A DNA stretch of 64,000 nt from Leptolyngbya sp. BC1307 (GTDB taxonomy: Bacteria; Cyanobacteriota; Cyanobacteriia; Phormidesmidales; Phormidesmidaceae): NCBI RefSeq assembly GCF_002286735.1, contig NZ_NRTA01000005.1, positions 124,001 through 188,000 on the forward strand. Direction: 5' to 3'. Positions 54,651 through 63,766 of the stretch are shown in pieces. Under the pieces are notes generated by a model. That model made no database searches. It had not been told where the DNA came from and saw only the letters and a list, made by a program, of their open reading frames with translations. The translations under genes were made by a program, and so were the position numbers. Position 1 is the stretch's first letter, and each line of letters starts with the position of its first letter.

Positions 54651-54769
54651 CATTTGCTTGAGCGTTGACGGGCAGTTTTCTCTGTTTCGCGCCATAGCGT
54701 ATTGCCGTAACTTGAACCCAGTCGGCAATCAAGCTTAAATGGGTAGGTAAGATTCCTCAGGCAGATAGT

Positions 54770-55675
54770 ATGACCGTTGACCAGCTCAATCAAGAATTTG
54801 GCATCCCTAACCAGCTTAAAATAATTGAAGGTAAAGGCGGATTCCCGGTCGTTGAAGTTGATAACAAAAGAGCTAAAGCCAGGATTTCTGTTTATTCGGC
54901 GCAGGTTCTGTCTTTTCAACCAAATGGAGAGACTGAAGATCTCTTATTTGTCAGTGAGAATGCTTATTATCAGACAGGGAAGGCGACGAAAGGGGGAATT
55001 CCTATCTGCTGGCCGTGGTTTGGCCCCGACCCGGAAGGGCTAGGCCGGGCTAGTCATGGGTTTGTTCGGAACCGGATGTGGTCGCTGCTGAGCGCTGAGG
55101 AAACGCCCGATGGCGAGACGAAAGTTAGGCTAGGGGTGACGGCTGACGAAGAGACTCTAGAAATCTGGCCGCATCGCTTTGAGCTGGTGATGGAGATTTT
55201 GGTGGGGACTCAGCTCAGGGTTACTTTGATTACTCAAAATACTGGCGACGAAGCCTTTTCCATTACTCAGGCATTTCATGCTTATTTCACGATTGGCGAT
55301 GTCACTCAAGTGCGGGTGCTGGGTCTAGAAGATAAGACCTACCTGGATAAAGCAGACGGCGGCGCTCAAAAGACGCAGTCGGGGGCGATCGCAATCTCCG
55401 AAGAAACAGATCGAATCTATATGGATGTGCCGCCTGAGCTAATTGTGGATGATGGGGCATTAGGACGGCGCATTCGCATCGCTACGACCGGTAGCCACAC
55501 GGCCATCGTCTGGAATCCGTGGAAAGAGATCTCTATGAAGATGGCTGACCTAGAAGAACAGGACTATCAGCGGTTTATTTGTGTAGAGACTGCAAATGCT
55601 GAGAACGAGGTGATTGAGGTATCACCGGGCAGTGACTACCGGCTACAGGCAGTTTACGCAGTGGAACGTGGCTAA
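54770..55675 (+). CDS. D-hexose-6-phosphate mutarotase (YeaD family)
   Basis: 301 residues with an aldose-1-epimerase-like beta-sandwich. Motifs include GGIPICWPWFGPD, SHGFVRNRMW (catalytic His region), FHAYFTIGDVTQVRVLGLED and the late FICVETAN (catalytic Glu region). It interconverts the alpha and beta anomers of glucose-6-phosphate in the cytosol. It is a single gene between fabD and a strong terminator at 55746. Confidence 0.92.
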   Translation: MTVDQLNQEFGIPNQLKIIEGKGGFPVVEVDNKRAKARISVYSAQVLSFQPNGETEDLLFVSENAYYQTGKATKGGIPICWPWFGPDPEGLGRASHGFVRNRMWSLLSAEETPDGETKVRLGVTADEETLEIWPHRFELVMEILVGTQLRVTLITQNTGDEAFSITQAFHAYFTIGDVTQVRVLGLEDKTYLDKADGGAQKTQSGAIAISEETDRIYMDVPPELIVDDGALGRRIRIATTGSHTAIVWNPWKEISMKMADLEEQDYQRFICVETANAENEVIEVSPGSDYRLQAVYAVERG

Positions 55676-55687
55676 AGCTGTCTCTTG

Positions 55688-55711
55688 TTGCGGGAGGCGA
55701 TCGCCCCGCAA
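55688..55711. repeat. Inverted repeat enclosing HIP1
   Basis: TTGCGGG and CCCGCAA flank the palindrome GGCGATCGC, giving a 7-bp stem around a HIP1 octamer. There is no T-run. It lies just before the stronger terminator. Confidence 0.6.
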
Positions 55712-55745
55712 TAGTCACCGGTAAAATTAGAAGAACCAGAGGCAA

Positions 55746-55776
55746 AGGGGGCACTCTTTCGTATGCCCCCTCTTTT
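55746..55776 (+). terminator. Terminator after the mutarotase gene
   Basis: An 8-bp stem AGGGGGCA (55746-55753) / TGCCCCCT (55764-55771) is followed by CTTTTG. The T-run is short but the stem is strong. Confidence 0.7.
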
Positions 55777-55845
55777 GAATGCTTAGAGACAATCTCTATA
55801 TAATCTAGGGGTAGCTGTTCTGTCGCCTGTAAAGCGCGCTGTGTC

Positions 55846-56448
55846 ATGACTGTATCTTTATCTCCGGAGCGATCGCCCGATCTCCAAAAAAACTACACCG
55901 CTGAGGAATACCTGGCCTTGGAGGTAACGTCTGATATTCGCAGTGAGTTTCGAGATGGAGAAATTGTTGAGATGACCGGGGGAACACCAGCTCATAACGA
56001 AATTACGCGCATGTTGGTCGTTCTGCTAACAATGGCGCTGAGGAAACAGCCCTACAGCATTTTTGTGACCGACCAGCGGCTCTGGATTCCTGAAGCTAAT
56101 CTTCATACTTACCCAGATGTGATGATAACACCGCGACCCCCAGCGCTCAAACCGGGTCGTAAAGACACGGTGATGAACCCGATTTTTATTGCAGAAACGC
56201 TCTCCGACTCAACTGAGGGCTACGATCGGGGAGAGAAATTTGCGCACTATCGCACCATTGAAACGTTTCAGGAGTATCTGCTGGTCAGCCAGTATCAGCC
56301 ACGGGTAGAGCACTATGTGAAGCAGGCGGAAAATCAATGGCTGTTTACAGAATATAGCGGGTTAGAGGCTCGCTTGAAGCTGTCGTCGGTGGCGGTAGAG
56401 ATAACGCTAGCAGACCTGTATGAGGCGGTTGAGTTTGAGGCGTCATAA
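55846..56448 (+). CDS. Uma2 family (DUF820) putative endonuclease
   Basis: 200 residues. The family pattern YTAEEYLALEVTSDIRSEFR, then GEIVEMTGGTPAHNEI, TYPDVMITPRPP and IAETLSDSTEGYDRGEKFAH carries the PD-x(n)-E-x-K-like acidic and Lys residues of the restriction-nuclease fold. Uma2 proteins are very numerous in cyanobacteria; the physiological role is unknown. The copy looks intact. It is convergent with the DUF362 gene. Confidence 0.92.
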   Translation: MTVSLSPERSPDLQKNYTAEEYLALEVTSDIRSEFRDGEIVEMTGGTPAHNEITRMLVVLLTMALRKQPYSIFVTDQRLWIPEANLHTYPDVMITPRPPALKPGRKDTVMNPIFIAETLSDSTEGYDRGEKFAHYRTIETFQEYLLVSQYQPRVEHYVKQAENQWLFTEYSGLEARLKLSSVAVEITLADLYEAVEFEAS

Positions 56449-56467
56449 CTAACTGGGGCGATCACCC

Positions 56468-57250
56468 TCAAGTAGATGAGGAGATGCGCAACTGATCGAT
56501 TGGCGATAGATAGTCTGCTTCGGCTTCATTACCTACCTGGCAAGCCATTCGGTCTACTGCTAGCAAATCATCGCCCCAGATAATCTGGCCGATGTCGATA
56601 GTCTTACCCTTGTCGGGTTTCCAGTCGGGGCTGACAAACTTTTGGGTGCAGTCCACCACGCCGCCATCAAACAGGTGGCCGATAGTGAAGTAAATGTCTT
56701 GCAGGACAAGCGGGACCGAGGGGCGGTGGAGCTGACCGCGAGAATTTGGGCTGCGGGCCTTGTATTTAGCGCGCGGGAAGAGCCCGTAGAGATTTTTGAG
56801 AGAGGCAGAAATGAGAGAGCTACCTTTGAGATGCGTTTTTTTGAAAGCGCCAACAGAAATGCGACAGTCTACTTCTTGTAGCAGTTTGGGCGCTAGCATG
56901 GTTTTGAAGCGTACGGGTGCAGGCGACTGGTTCGGATATTCTACGCAGTCTAACTCGTCGGCATTGAGCAGGCGGATGCCTTCTGTTAGCAGGTGGGGGA
57001 GCCCGTGACGCTCGGCGATATCAGCTAAGGAAACTTTGGAGCAGACGCCTTCGACGATGAGGATTTCAGCGGTGGGGTTGGCCTGGCGTAAGCCTGCCAG
57101 CACTTTGCTCAGTACGGCCATGCTCACGGTGACCGGTGGCCCGACCGGATAGCCTAAATTGGGCTTGACCAGGATGCGTAGCGCATCTTTGGCGGTCTCA
57201 GGCGGTGTATAAATAAAGTCTGCTGCAGAGGAAAAATAAGCTGGAGCCAT
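56468..57250 (-). CDS. DUF362 domain protein
   Basis: 260 residues from ATG 57250. The motifs LRILVKPNLGYPVGPPVTVS, ILIVEGVCSKVS, ISVGAFKKTHLKGSSLISAS and LKNLYGLFPRAKY fit DUF362, proteins sometimes linked to iron-sulfur or ferredoxin partners. No ferredoxin domain or Cys cluster is visible here. Its ATG shares two bases with the folP ATG on the opposite strand (CATG at 57248-57251). A longer in-frame ORF up to 57382 would overlap folP and is not favoured. The function is unknown. Confidence 0.82.
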   Translation of the reverse strand: MAPAYFSSAADFIYTPPETAKDALRILVKPNLGYPVGPPVTVSMAVLSKVLAGLRQANPTAEILIVEGVCSKVSLADIAERHGLPHLLTEGIRLLNADELDCVEYPNQSPAPVRFKTMLAPKLLQEVDCRISVGAFKKTHLKGSSLISASLKNLYGLFPRAKYKARSPNSRGQLHRPSVPLVLQDIYFTIGHLFDGGVVDCTQKFVSPDWKPDKGKTIDIGQIIWGDDLLAVDRMACQVGNEAEADYLSPIDQLRISSST

Positions 57251-58358
57251 GGCTTTTAAAATAGTAACGCCCGGATTTGAGCAAACATTTGAACGATGGA
57301 CGGACGCGCTAGAGACGGCGAATTCGATGAAGCCTTCGCTCAAAAGCTGGTTTAAAGACATTCGTATTTTAGAGGGCGGCAAACCGGTGTGGGTGTACGG
57401 TCGGCTGCGGGCTCACCCTGAGTATTTGGGGCCGGGTACCTATAACCGGCTGGCCAGGCTGTTTGTAGAAGAGGGGCAGGCTGAGGCGGCAGCGGCGCAG
57501 TCGTGGCAGATTAGAGACAAGCGGTTTGACTGGGGTAGCCGTACTTATTTAATGGGCGTGCTCAACGTTACCCCAGATAGCTTTAGCGATGGGGGCCAGT
57601 TTGACACGGTCGAGACGGCGCTGGCTCAGGCGCAGCAGCTAGTAGAAGCGGAGATGGACATTCTCGATATTGGCGGGCAGTCTAGCCGGCCCGGAGCCAG
57701 GCCAATTTCTGTAGAGGAGGAGTGCGATCGCCTCTTACCCATCATCAAAGCCATCCGCGCCACCAATCACGACTGGCTCAGAGAAATTCCGATATCGGTC
57801 GATACGACCCGGGCCGAAGTTGCCCGGCTAGCGCTAGAAGCGGGCGCTGACATGATTAACGATATCTCTGGCGGCACGTTTGAACCCGATATCTTCAAAG
57901 TGGCTGCCGGGTTCGACGCGCCGCTGATATTAATGCATCTGCGCGGCACGCCCGAAACCATGCAGCAGATGACAGACTACGAAGACCTCATGAGAGAGAT
58001 CGTCAGTTTTTTGGCAGGACAGGCAGATCGGGCGATCGCGGCTGGTGTAGATCCGAAAAAGATTGCCATCGATCCGGGTATTGGCTTCGCGAAGACGGCA
58101 GCGCAAAATATCACTATTCTGCAGGAATTAGAGAAGCTGAAAATTCTGAACTGTCCGATTTTGGTGGGCACTTCGCGTAAAAGCTTTATCGGCAAAATTA
58201 TCAATCAGCCGGAGGCTAACGCTAGAGCTTGGGGAACGGCGGCAACCTGCGACTGTGCGATCGCCCACGGGGCCGACATTTTGCGAGTACATGACGGGCC
58301 TCAAATGCGCGATGTCTGTCGGATGGCGGATGCTCTGTGGCGGCCTCTGGCTCCGTAG
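57249..58358 (+). CDS. folP: Dihydropteroate synthase with N-terminal extension
   Basis: 369 residues. Residues 90-369 are a normal DHPS: YLMGVLNVTPDSFSDGGQ, DIGGQSSRPGA, SVDTTRAEVARLALEAGAD, ILMHLRGTPETM, DPGIGFAKT and GTSRKSFIG. It joins dihydropterin pyrophosphate to p-aminobenzoate in folate synthesis. Residues 1-85 (MAFKIVTPGFEQTFERWTDA, WFKDIRILEGGKPVWVYGR, GTYNRLARLFVEEG) form an extra domain that I recall as a separate small cyanobacterial protein. The gene therefore looks like a fusion. The ATG overlaps the divergent DUF362 start, so any promoter must lie in that coding region. Confidence 0.93.
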   Translation: MAFKIVTPGFEQTFERWTDALETANSMKPSLKSWFKDIRILEGGKPVWVYGRLRAHPEYLGPGTYNRLARLFVEEGQAEAAAAQSWQIRDKRFDWGSRTYLMGVLNVTPDSFSDGGQFDTVETALAQAQQLVEAEMDILDIGGQSSRPGARPISVEEECDRLLPIIKAIRATNHDWLREIPISVDTTRAEVARLALEAGADMINDISGGTFEPDIFKVAAGFDAPLILMHLRGTPETMQQMTDYEDLMREIVSFLAGQADRAIAAGVDPKKIAIDPGIGFAKTAAQNITILQELEKLKILNCPILVGTSRKSFIGKIINQPEANARAWGTAATCDCAIAHGADILRVHDGPQMRDVCRMADALWRPLAP

Positions 58359-58383
58359 GCCGTTTGATCTAAAGACACTGTGA

Positions 58384-58411
58384 TTTACACTGAGTAACGC
58401 AATCTTAGAAT
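58384..58411 (+). promoter_or_regulatory. Sigma-70-type promoter candidate for psbQ
   Basis: TTTACA (58384-58389) and TAGAAT (58406-58411) are separated by 16 bp, just upstream of the CyanoQ start at 58429. The predicted leader is very short (about 10 bases) but includes gagg. Confidence 0.45.
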
Positions 58412-58428
58412 CGAGTACGAGGTTTTCC

Positions 58429-59061
58429 ATGAGACCATATCGAGCCGTGGTAGGCGTTTTGCTAGCAGCGATCGCCACCCTTTTGGTGAGCTGCGGCGGC
58501 GGCCCAGCCGCTGAAGCCCCCACCTACACGCCCGAAAAAATTACCCAGTTGCAAAACTACGTCAACCGCATTGAGGCGACCCGCGAGCGATTGCCTGAAT
58601 TGGCCAAGTACATTGAAAAAGACAACTGGATCAATGTAGATAATTTCACCCACGGGCCGCTAGGCCAACTGCGCTCTGAGCTGACGCGCTTGAGCAATCA
58701 GCTTTTGCCTGAAGATCAAGAAAAGGCCAAGTTCCTCACGGATGACATTTTGGGCCACCTGCAAAACCTGGATGAAGCCTCTCAAGCACGCAACTATGAC
58801 AGCGCGATCGCTCAGTATGGCGAATTTGTAGACGACTTCGATGCGTTTTTCACGCTATTGCCTGAAGGGGCTCGCCAGCAAGCAGAAGAAACAAAGGAGC
58901 CCAGCGTTTACGAAATGACGACGGCCATTCCTGACCCTGAAGAAGTGCGAGCTGAGCCAGAAGACATGGTGCGTGCGCCAGTCCTGCTAGACGGCGGCTC
59001 AGACGAGTTTCAGGCAGAGGCCGAAAAACTGACGCCTAACGACATGAACGCAGCAAGTTAG
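58429..59061 (+). CDS. psbQ: Photosystem II lipoprotein CyanoQ (PsbQ)
   Basis: 210 residues. The lipoprotein signal peptide ends in LLVSC with lipidated C22. The mature part is a four-helix bundle of the PsbQ type: NYVNRIEATRERLPELAKYI, NWINVDNFTHGPLGQLRSEL and AIAQYGEFVDDFDAFFTLLP. A Pro/Glu-rich C-terminal tail of about 50 residues extends past the usual domain. CyanoQ binds the lumenal face of photosystem II and supports oxygen evolution. It is monocistronic, with a terminator at 59130. Confidence 0.93.
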   Translation: MRPYRAVVGVLLAAIATLLVSCGGGPAAEAPTYTPEKITQLQNYVNRIEATRERLPELAKYIEKDNWINVDNFTHGPLGQLRSELTRLSNQLLPEDQEKAKFLTDDILGHLQNLDEASQARNYDSAIAQYGEFVDDFDAFFTLLPEGARQQAEETKEPSVYEMTTAIPDPEEVRAEPEDMVRAPVLLDGGSDEFQAEAEKLTPNDMNAAS

Positions 59062-59129
59062 CGCGAGTACCCCATCGAGGCTTCCTACTTAAACCAGGAA
59101 ACCTGATGATGTGAAAGCTCATAATTATC

Positions 59130-59162
59130 AACAGAGGGTGGTTGTTCATTCTCTGTTTTTTA
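59130..59162 (+). terminator. Terminator of psbQ
   Basis: A 7-bp stem AACAGAG (59130-59136) / CTCTGTT (59151-59157) is followed by a run of T. The next gene starts only 15 bp later. Confidence 0.8.
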
Positions 59163-59176
59163 TTCTCTAGATTCCA

Positions 59177-60325
59177 ATGGTGACAAACCCTAAGATCGTA
59201 ATTGTTGGCTGCGGTGTGGTAGGCGCTTTGGCAGCTTATGAGCTAAGCCATAAAGTCTCTGCAGACATTGTTGTCATAGACCGGCAGCTGTCAGCTCAGG
59301 GCTCTACAGGGGCGGCTTTGGGCGTGCTAATGGGCGTCATCAGCCATAAAACAAAAGGGCGTACCTGGCGACTGCGCGAGGCCAGTACTCGCCGCTATCG
59401 GGCGCTGATCGCGGAGCTAGCGCTGCAGGGATACCCCGTTCCGTTTAACACCGACGGGATTGTGAGTCTGTGCTTTGATCAGAGCAAGCTGCCTCGTTGG
59501 CAAGCGCTAAAAGAACAGCGTCACGCTCAGGGCTGGCCATTGGAAATTTGGAGCCCTGAAATGCTACAGGCCCGCTGTCCGCATATTGACATTGTTAGTC
59601 AGTCAGCGCTTGAGCTAGCCTCTGTGAAGGCAGCCATCTATTCACCCGCTGACGGGCAGGTGCATCCGGTAGCCCTGACACAGGCGCTAGTCGCGGCGGC
59701 GGCGGCCCGAGGCGTGGCCTTTCGCTGGAATACCGAAGTTACGCGGCTACAGATGGCAGGACTGCAGTGTAGAGGCGTTCAAACGGTGCAGGGCGATCTT
59801 GAGGCAGATTGGGTTGTGCTTTCAGCCGGGTTGGGTTCAGCAGCGTTGACTAAATTAACGGGAGATAGCAGAAAAGAGAATAGCGGAAAAGATGATGAGC
59901 CCCTAGAACTGATGCCGGTGCTGGGTCAGGCTATGGAGATTCAGCTGTCGCGGGTTTTAGGGAAAGCAGATTTTCAGCCAGTGGTTAATGGCGATGACGT
60001 ACATCTGGTGCCGCTAGGAGAGGGACGCTACTGGCTAGGCGCGACGGTAGAATTCCCTCCCGAGCAAGGAGTGCTACTGCCCGAAGCTGAGCGGTTAGCG
60101 GCTGTACGACAGGGGGGAGAACGGTATTGCGGCGCGATCGCTCAAGCCGAAATCCTCAGAACTTGGAGCGGCCTGCGGCCTCGTCCGGTAGGCCAACCGG
60201 CCCCGGTCATTAAGCCGCTAGGCAATATCAGCAATGTCATCCTGGCAACCGGTCACTATCGCAACGGCGTTTTGCTTGCGCCAGCAACAGCGCAGCAGCT
60301 GTGTGAGCTGCTGGCGATCGCTTAG
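59177..60325 (+). CDS. FAD-dependent amine oxidase (ThiO/glycine-oxidase-like)
   Basis: 382 residues. The FAD-binding Rossmann motif IVGCGVVGALAAYELS starts the protein. The DAO-family pattern continues with STGAALGVLMGVI, ADWVVLSAGLGSAAL and the closing TWSGLRPRPVGQPAPVI and ATGHYRNGVLLAPATA. It probably oxidises glycine or another amino acid, as ThiO does in thiamine synthesis. No thiG or other thiamine gene is nearby, so the substrate is open. It is convergent with the stress protein gene. Confidence 0.88.
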   Translation: MVTNPKIVIVGCGVVGALAAYELSHKVSADIVVIDRQLSAQGSTGAALGVLMGVISHKTKGRTWRLREASTRRYRALIAELALQGYPVPFNTDGIVSLCFDQSKLPRWQALKEQRHAQGWPLEIWSPEMLQARCPHIDIVSQSALELASVKAAIYSPADGQVHPVALTQALVAAAAARGVAFRWNTEVTRLQMAGLQCRGVQTVQGDLEADWVVLSAGLGSAALTKLTGDSRKENSGKDDEPLELMPVLGQAMEIQLSRVLGKADFQPVVNGDDVHLVPLGEGRYWLGATVEFPPEQGVLLPEAERLAAVRQGGERYCGAIAQAEILRTWSGLRPRPVGQPAPVIKPLGNISNVILATGHYRNGVLLAPATAQQLCELLAIA

Positions 60326-60335
60326 CCCAGTTCGT

Positions 60336-60944
60336 CTAGCCGATACTGTGTCCAGTAGCCGGCGGCTCTAGCCGGGTTTTGCTGTCTAAGCGGGCGTCGG
60401 TGCGGGTATCGGTCGTGGCTGAAAAGGTTTGCCAGTCGCTAATGCGATTGTTCGTAAGAACAGTTTGGGCGTTCTGAATATCAGCGGTGTCACCTTCAAT
60501 CATGACCAGGTAGTCGCCTGATTTGTTGACGCGATCGCTATAGTACTGAGCCCTATCTTCAGGCAGACCCCAGCCGACTAGCGCTCCGACCAAGCCACCC
60601 CCAGCGGCACCAATCGCACCGCCCAGCACCGTATTTGCCAGCAATACGCCGAGTTCAGCGATCAGGCCAACCCCCGGAATCGCCAATATGCCGAGACTGC
60701 CGATCAGCCCAATGGTACCCCCGCCAATGCCGCCAATCTTAGCTCCTTTGCCGGCGGCCTCAGCGATCTTGTTATCTTTTTCTGATGTGACAGCCGCGCC
60801 ATGCATGCTATCGGCTTCAGCATTTTTATTAACCACAGAGACTTTGTCCATATTAAAGCCGCTGTCTCTAAGCTGCATGAGCGCAGCCTCTGCATCTCGA
60901 CGACTAGAAAACAGTCCAACGGCGCGGTGTAGTTCGGTAGGCAT
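60336..60944 (-). CDS. General stress protein GSP17M/YflT-like
   Basis: 202 residues. The N-terminal RAVGLFSSRRDAEAALMQLRD matches the GSP17M-like ferredoxin-fold domain. The central Gly-rich hydrophobic region (KIGGIGGGTIGLIGSLGILA, ANTVLGGAIGAAGGGLVGAL) resembles membrane-inserting segments. The segment YYSDRVNKSGDYLVMIEGD closes the domain. The strong ribosome site aggagaacc precedes the ATG. Its role in stress is inferred from the family; biochemistry is unknown. It is a single gene. Confidence 0.83.
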   Translation of the reverse strand: MPTELHRAVGLFSSRRDAEAALMQLRDSGFNMDKVSVVNKNAEADSMHGAAVTSEKDNKIAEAAGKGAKIGGIGGGTIGLIGSLGILAIPGVGLIAELGVLLANTVLGGAIGAAGGGLVGALVGWGLPEDRAQYYSDRVNKSGDYLVMIEGDTADIQNAQTVLTNNRISDWQTFSATTDTRTDARLDSKTRLEPPATGHSIG

Positions 60945-61413
60945 AAGGTTCTCCTAATATCTTTCAACAGCATTGAGAGAGATCTGTCTCTAAATCCAAA
61001 TCTCTTGAGTCCTATATTTGATTGTTTGCTAATAATCTTCATCCCCAATTAGGGGGAACCCAATCGCACAGATCGGGCGACTATATAAACCCCCGACGGT
61101 CTGGTTATCTGAGCTTTCTGTTCATACGCAGATGATGACTGGTTGACTATCTGTCCCGATAGGAAGACCGCTTAGCGGGTTTAACTGACCTCAGCCGGCA
61201 GAGTAGAAATAGGAGAAAATAGCTCTTTAGATAGATGTCTACATTGTACGGTTTCGTACAAATTACTAGGTGGGATACTGCTCTGTTAGATGAATATACA
61301 AAAGTCATTTCACCAGATTGCACAACTCTATCTTAGGACGATACAGTATCAAGCATTACAATCGCCGTGGTAACAGCCCTGGGCACAGGTTTACTCCAGA
61401 GCTTGAAAATATC
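60945..61413. other. Intergenic region, no gene seen
   Basis: About 470 bp between the divergent stress protein and hybrid kinase genes. Upstream in-frame codons of the kinase (from TTG 61318) are not protein-like. No hairpin or repeat stands out. Confidence 0.4.
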
Positions 61414-63720
61414 ATGATAAATTCAACTTCTGCTGCTGCCCCTTCTCATGCTGAGCTGATTCTCCGAGCGGTGACGGAGAGTATGCCTGATATCGTATTT
61501 GTCAAAGACCTGCAGGGAAAATACATTCTGGCTAATGAGGCGGCGGCTAGCTGGCTGCACACCACTGTCGAGGCAATGGTCGGGCAAGACGATGAGGCGC
61601 TCTTCTCGCCGGAGATCGCCCGGCAGATTCAGGCAGACGATCAGCGGGTTTTGCGCTCGGGTCAGTCGGTTAGCTATGAAGAAGAGATTATTCAATCTGG
61701 AGAGGCGCGATCGCTCCTCACTACCAAATTTGTCTGGCGAGATAACAATGGCCAGGCGCTTGGCATTGCTGGCATCAGCCGGGACATTACCGAACGCAAG
61801 CAGTCAGAACGCGCTCTGCGTCGCAGTGAACAAAAGCTCCGCCAGGTAATCAACAGCCTCAATAGCTACGTCGGCGTCGTCACCCCTGACGGTATTTTGA
61901 CTGAAGTTAACCAGCTAGCGCTGGACGCCGCTGACCTGAAACCTGAAGAGGTGCTGGGGTTACCGTTTGAAGAGACCCACTGGTGGGCACATTCGCCCGG
62001 GGCCCAAGCAAAGCTGCGCGCCGCCATCCAGCAGGCAATGCAGGGCAAAACCATTCGCTACGATACGCAAGTTCGAGTGGCTGATAATCAGCTCATGATT
62101 ATCGACTTCAGCCTGACACCGGTTTTTAACGATGCTGGCAAGGTGGAATATTTGGTGCCTTCGGGGGTCGATATCACCGAACGTATGCAGACTGCTAACG
62201 CGCTGCGCCACAGCGAAGCTTTGAATCAGGCCATTCTTTCAGCGCTGCCCGATCTGATTATTCGGATGCGCGCAGACGGTACCTACCTTGATGTGAAAGC
62301 TGGCAATTTCCCGCTGAGCCAGACATCAGCGGAGATGATCGGTGAAAACGTTCGTGATATTCTCTCGCCACCAGTTGCTGAGCGGCGGTTGGCAGCAGCG
62401 GCAAAAGCGATCGCCACTGGAGAAATGCAGCGCTATGAATTTCAGCTAGAAATAGAGGATAAACCCTGCCGGCATGAGGTGCGAATTGTGCCTTTAGGGC
62501 TCAACGAAGTGCTGGTGAGCATTCGCGACTTTAGCGATCTGCATCAGGCGGAAGCGGCGCTTTCTAAAGCTTTGCAGGAAGAGCAAACGGCCAGGCAAGC
62601 GGCTGAGTACGCCAGTCGAGTAAAAGACGAGTTTTTGGCCGTACTCTCTCACGAGCTAAGAACGCCGCTAAACCCTATATTGGGCTGGGCCACGCTGCTC
62701 AGACGGGGAAAGCTGTCGCCTGAGAAAACAGAGATGGCAGCAGAAACGATTGAGCGCAATGCCAAATTGCAAACGCAGCTGATTGAGGATCTTCTCGATA
62801 TCGCTCGTATGCTGCGAGGCAAGCTAGAGCTTGAGGCTGAACCGGTTGACTTAAAAGTCGTGGTTACTCAGACGCTAGAAACTGTGCAGCTAGCCGCGCA
62901 GTCTAAATCATTACAGGTCAAGACGGCGCTACAGTCAGGCGTGATGGTACAGGGCGATCCTACCCGCCTGCAGCAAATCGTTTGGAACTTGCTTTCTAAC
63001 GCGGTCAAGTTTACCGCTGCCTGGGGGCGAATCACCGTTCGCTTAGCCGCCATTGACGACCAGGCCTGTATTCAGGTGAGTGATACGGGGGTGGGCATTC
63101 AGCCTAAGTTTTTACCCTATGTGTTTGAGCGTTTCCGTCAGGCAGATAGCACACTCACCCGGCAGTTTGGCGGGCTAGGACTAGGGCTAGCGATTGTGCG
63201 TCAGCTGAGCGAGCTACATGGGGGCACCGTTAGCGTAGAGAGCCCAGGAGAAAATCAGGGCACCGTGTTTACAGTGCGACTGCCTTTGATGCGGGGCGCT
63301 GCCGTTGCCCAAGCGGATGCGTTTGCAAGCTGTCAGACGGGCAGTTTGGCGCAGCTCAAAGTTTTGATCGTAGATGACGATCCTGATTCGCGCCTGATTG
63401 TCACTGAGATTTTGGCAGACAAACAGGCCAGGGTCATCCAGGCAAGCTCAGGGTTGGACTGTCTGCAACAGCTAGACCGGTCAATTCCAGACCTGCTGAT
63501 CTGCGATATTGGTATGCCTGATTTAGATGGCTATGAGCTGATTCGGCAGATCCGCCAGCGGCCCGCTCAGCAGGGCGGTGAGATTCCGGCGATCGCCCTC
63601 ACGGCCTATGCCAGCCCAGAGTACGAAAAGCAGGCGATCGCAGCGGGGTTTCAAGCCTATTTCGCTAAGCCAGTAGAGGTTGACCAGCTATTGACAGCGA
63701 TTGTCTCTCTGGTTTGTTAG
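61414..63720 (+). CDS. Hybrid histidine kinase (PAS x3-HisKA-HATPase-REC)
   Basis: 768 residues from ATG 61414; a TTG at 61318 would add 32. Three PAS domains span about residues 10-135, 140-265 and 275-385, the first ending in a PAC motif (GIAGISRDITERK). HisKA has the phospho-His in VLSHELRTPLNPIL; HATPase_c has LLSNAVKF, DTGVGIQ and GLGLGLAIV. The C-terminal receiver domain has VDDDPDS, LICDIGMPDLDG and AKPVEV. It is cytosolic, with no membrane helix. Phosphate probably passes to the internal receiver and then to an unlinked regulator. Confidence 0.92.
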   Translation: MINSTSAAAPSHAELILRAVTESMPDIVFVKDLQGKYILANEAAASWLHTTVEAMVGQDDEALFSPEIARQIQADDQRVLRSGQSVSYEEEIIQSGEARSLLTTKFVWRDNNGQALGIAGISRDITERKQSERALRRSEQKLRQVINSLNSYVGVVTPDGILTEVNQLALDAADLKPEEVLGLPFEETHWWAHSPGAQAKLRAAIQQAMQGKTIRYDTQVRVADNQLMIIDFSLTPVFNDAGKVEYLVPSGVDITERMQTANALRHSEALNQAILSALPDLIIRMRADGTYLDVKAGNFPLSQTSAEMIGENVRDILSPPVAERRLAAAAKAIATGEMQRYEFQLEIEDKPCRHEVRIVPLGLNEVLVSIRDFSDLHQAEAALSKALQEEQTARQAAEYASRVKDEFLAVLSHELRTPLNPILGWATLLRRGKLSPEKTEMAAETIERNAKLQTQLIEDLLDIARMLRGKLELEAEPVDLKVVVTQTLETVQLAAQSKSLQVKTALQSGVMVQGDPTRLQQIVWNLLSNAVKFTAAWGRITVRLAAIDDQACIQVSDTGVGIQPKFLPYVFERFRQADSTLTRQFGGLGLGLAIVRQLSELHGGTVSVESPGENQGTVFTVRLPLMRGAAVAQADAFASCQTGSLAQLKVLIVDDDPDSRLIVTEILADKQARVIQASSGLDCLQQLDRSIPDLLICDIGMPDLDGYELIRQIRQRPAQQGGEIPAIALTAYASPEYEKQAIAAGFQAYFAKPVEVDQLLTAIVSLVC

Positions 63721-63766
63721 ATGGGTTTGTTAGATGGCTTGTCAGTCTAGCCCGTAGCCCGTTGAC

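Noticed and set aside
57251-57382. N-terminal 44-residue extension of the DUF362 protein
   Set aside because: It would lie fully antisense within folP, and the family start fits ATG 57250.
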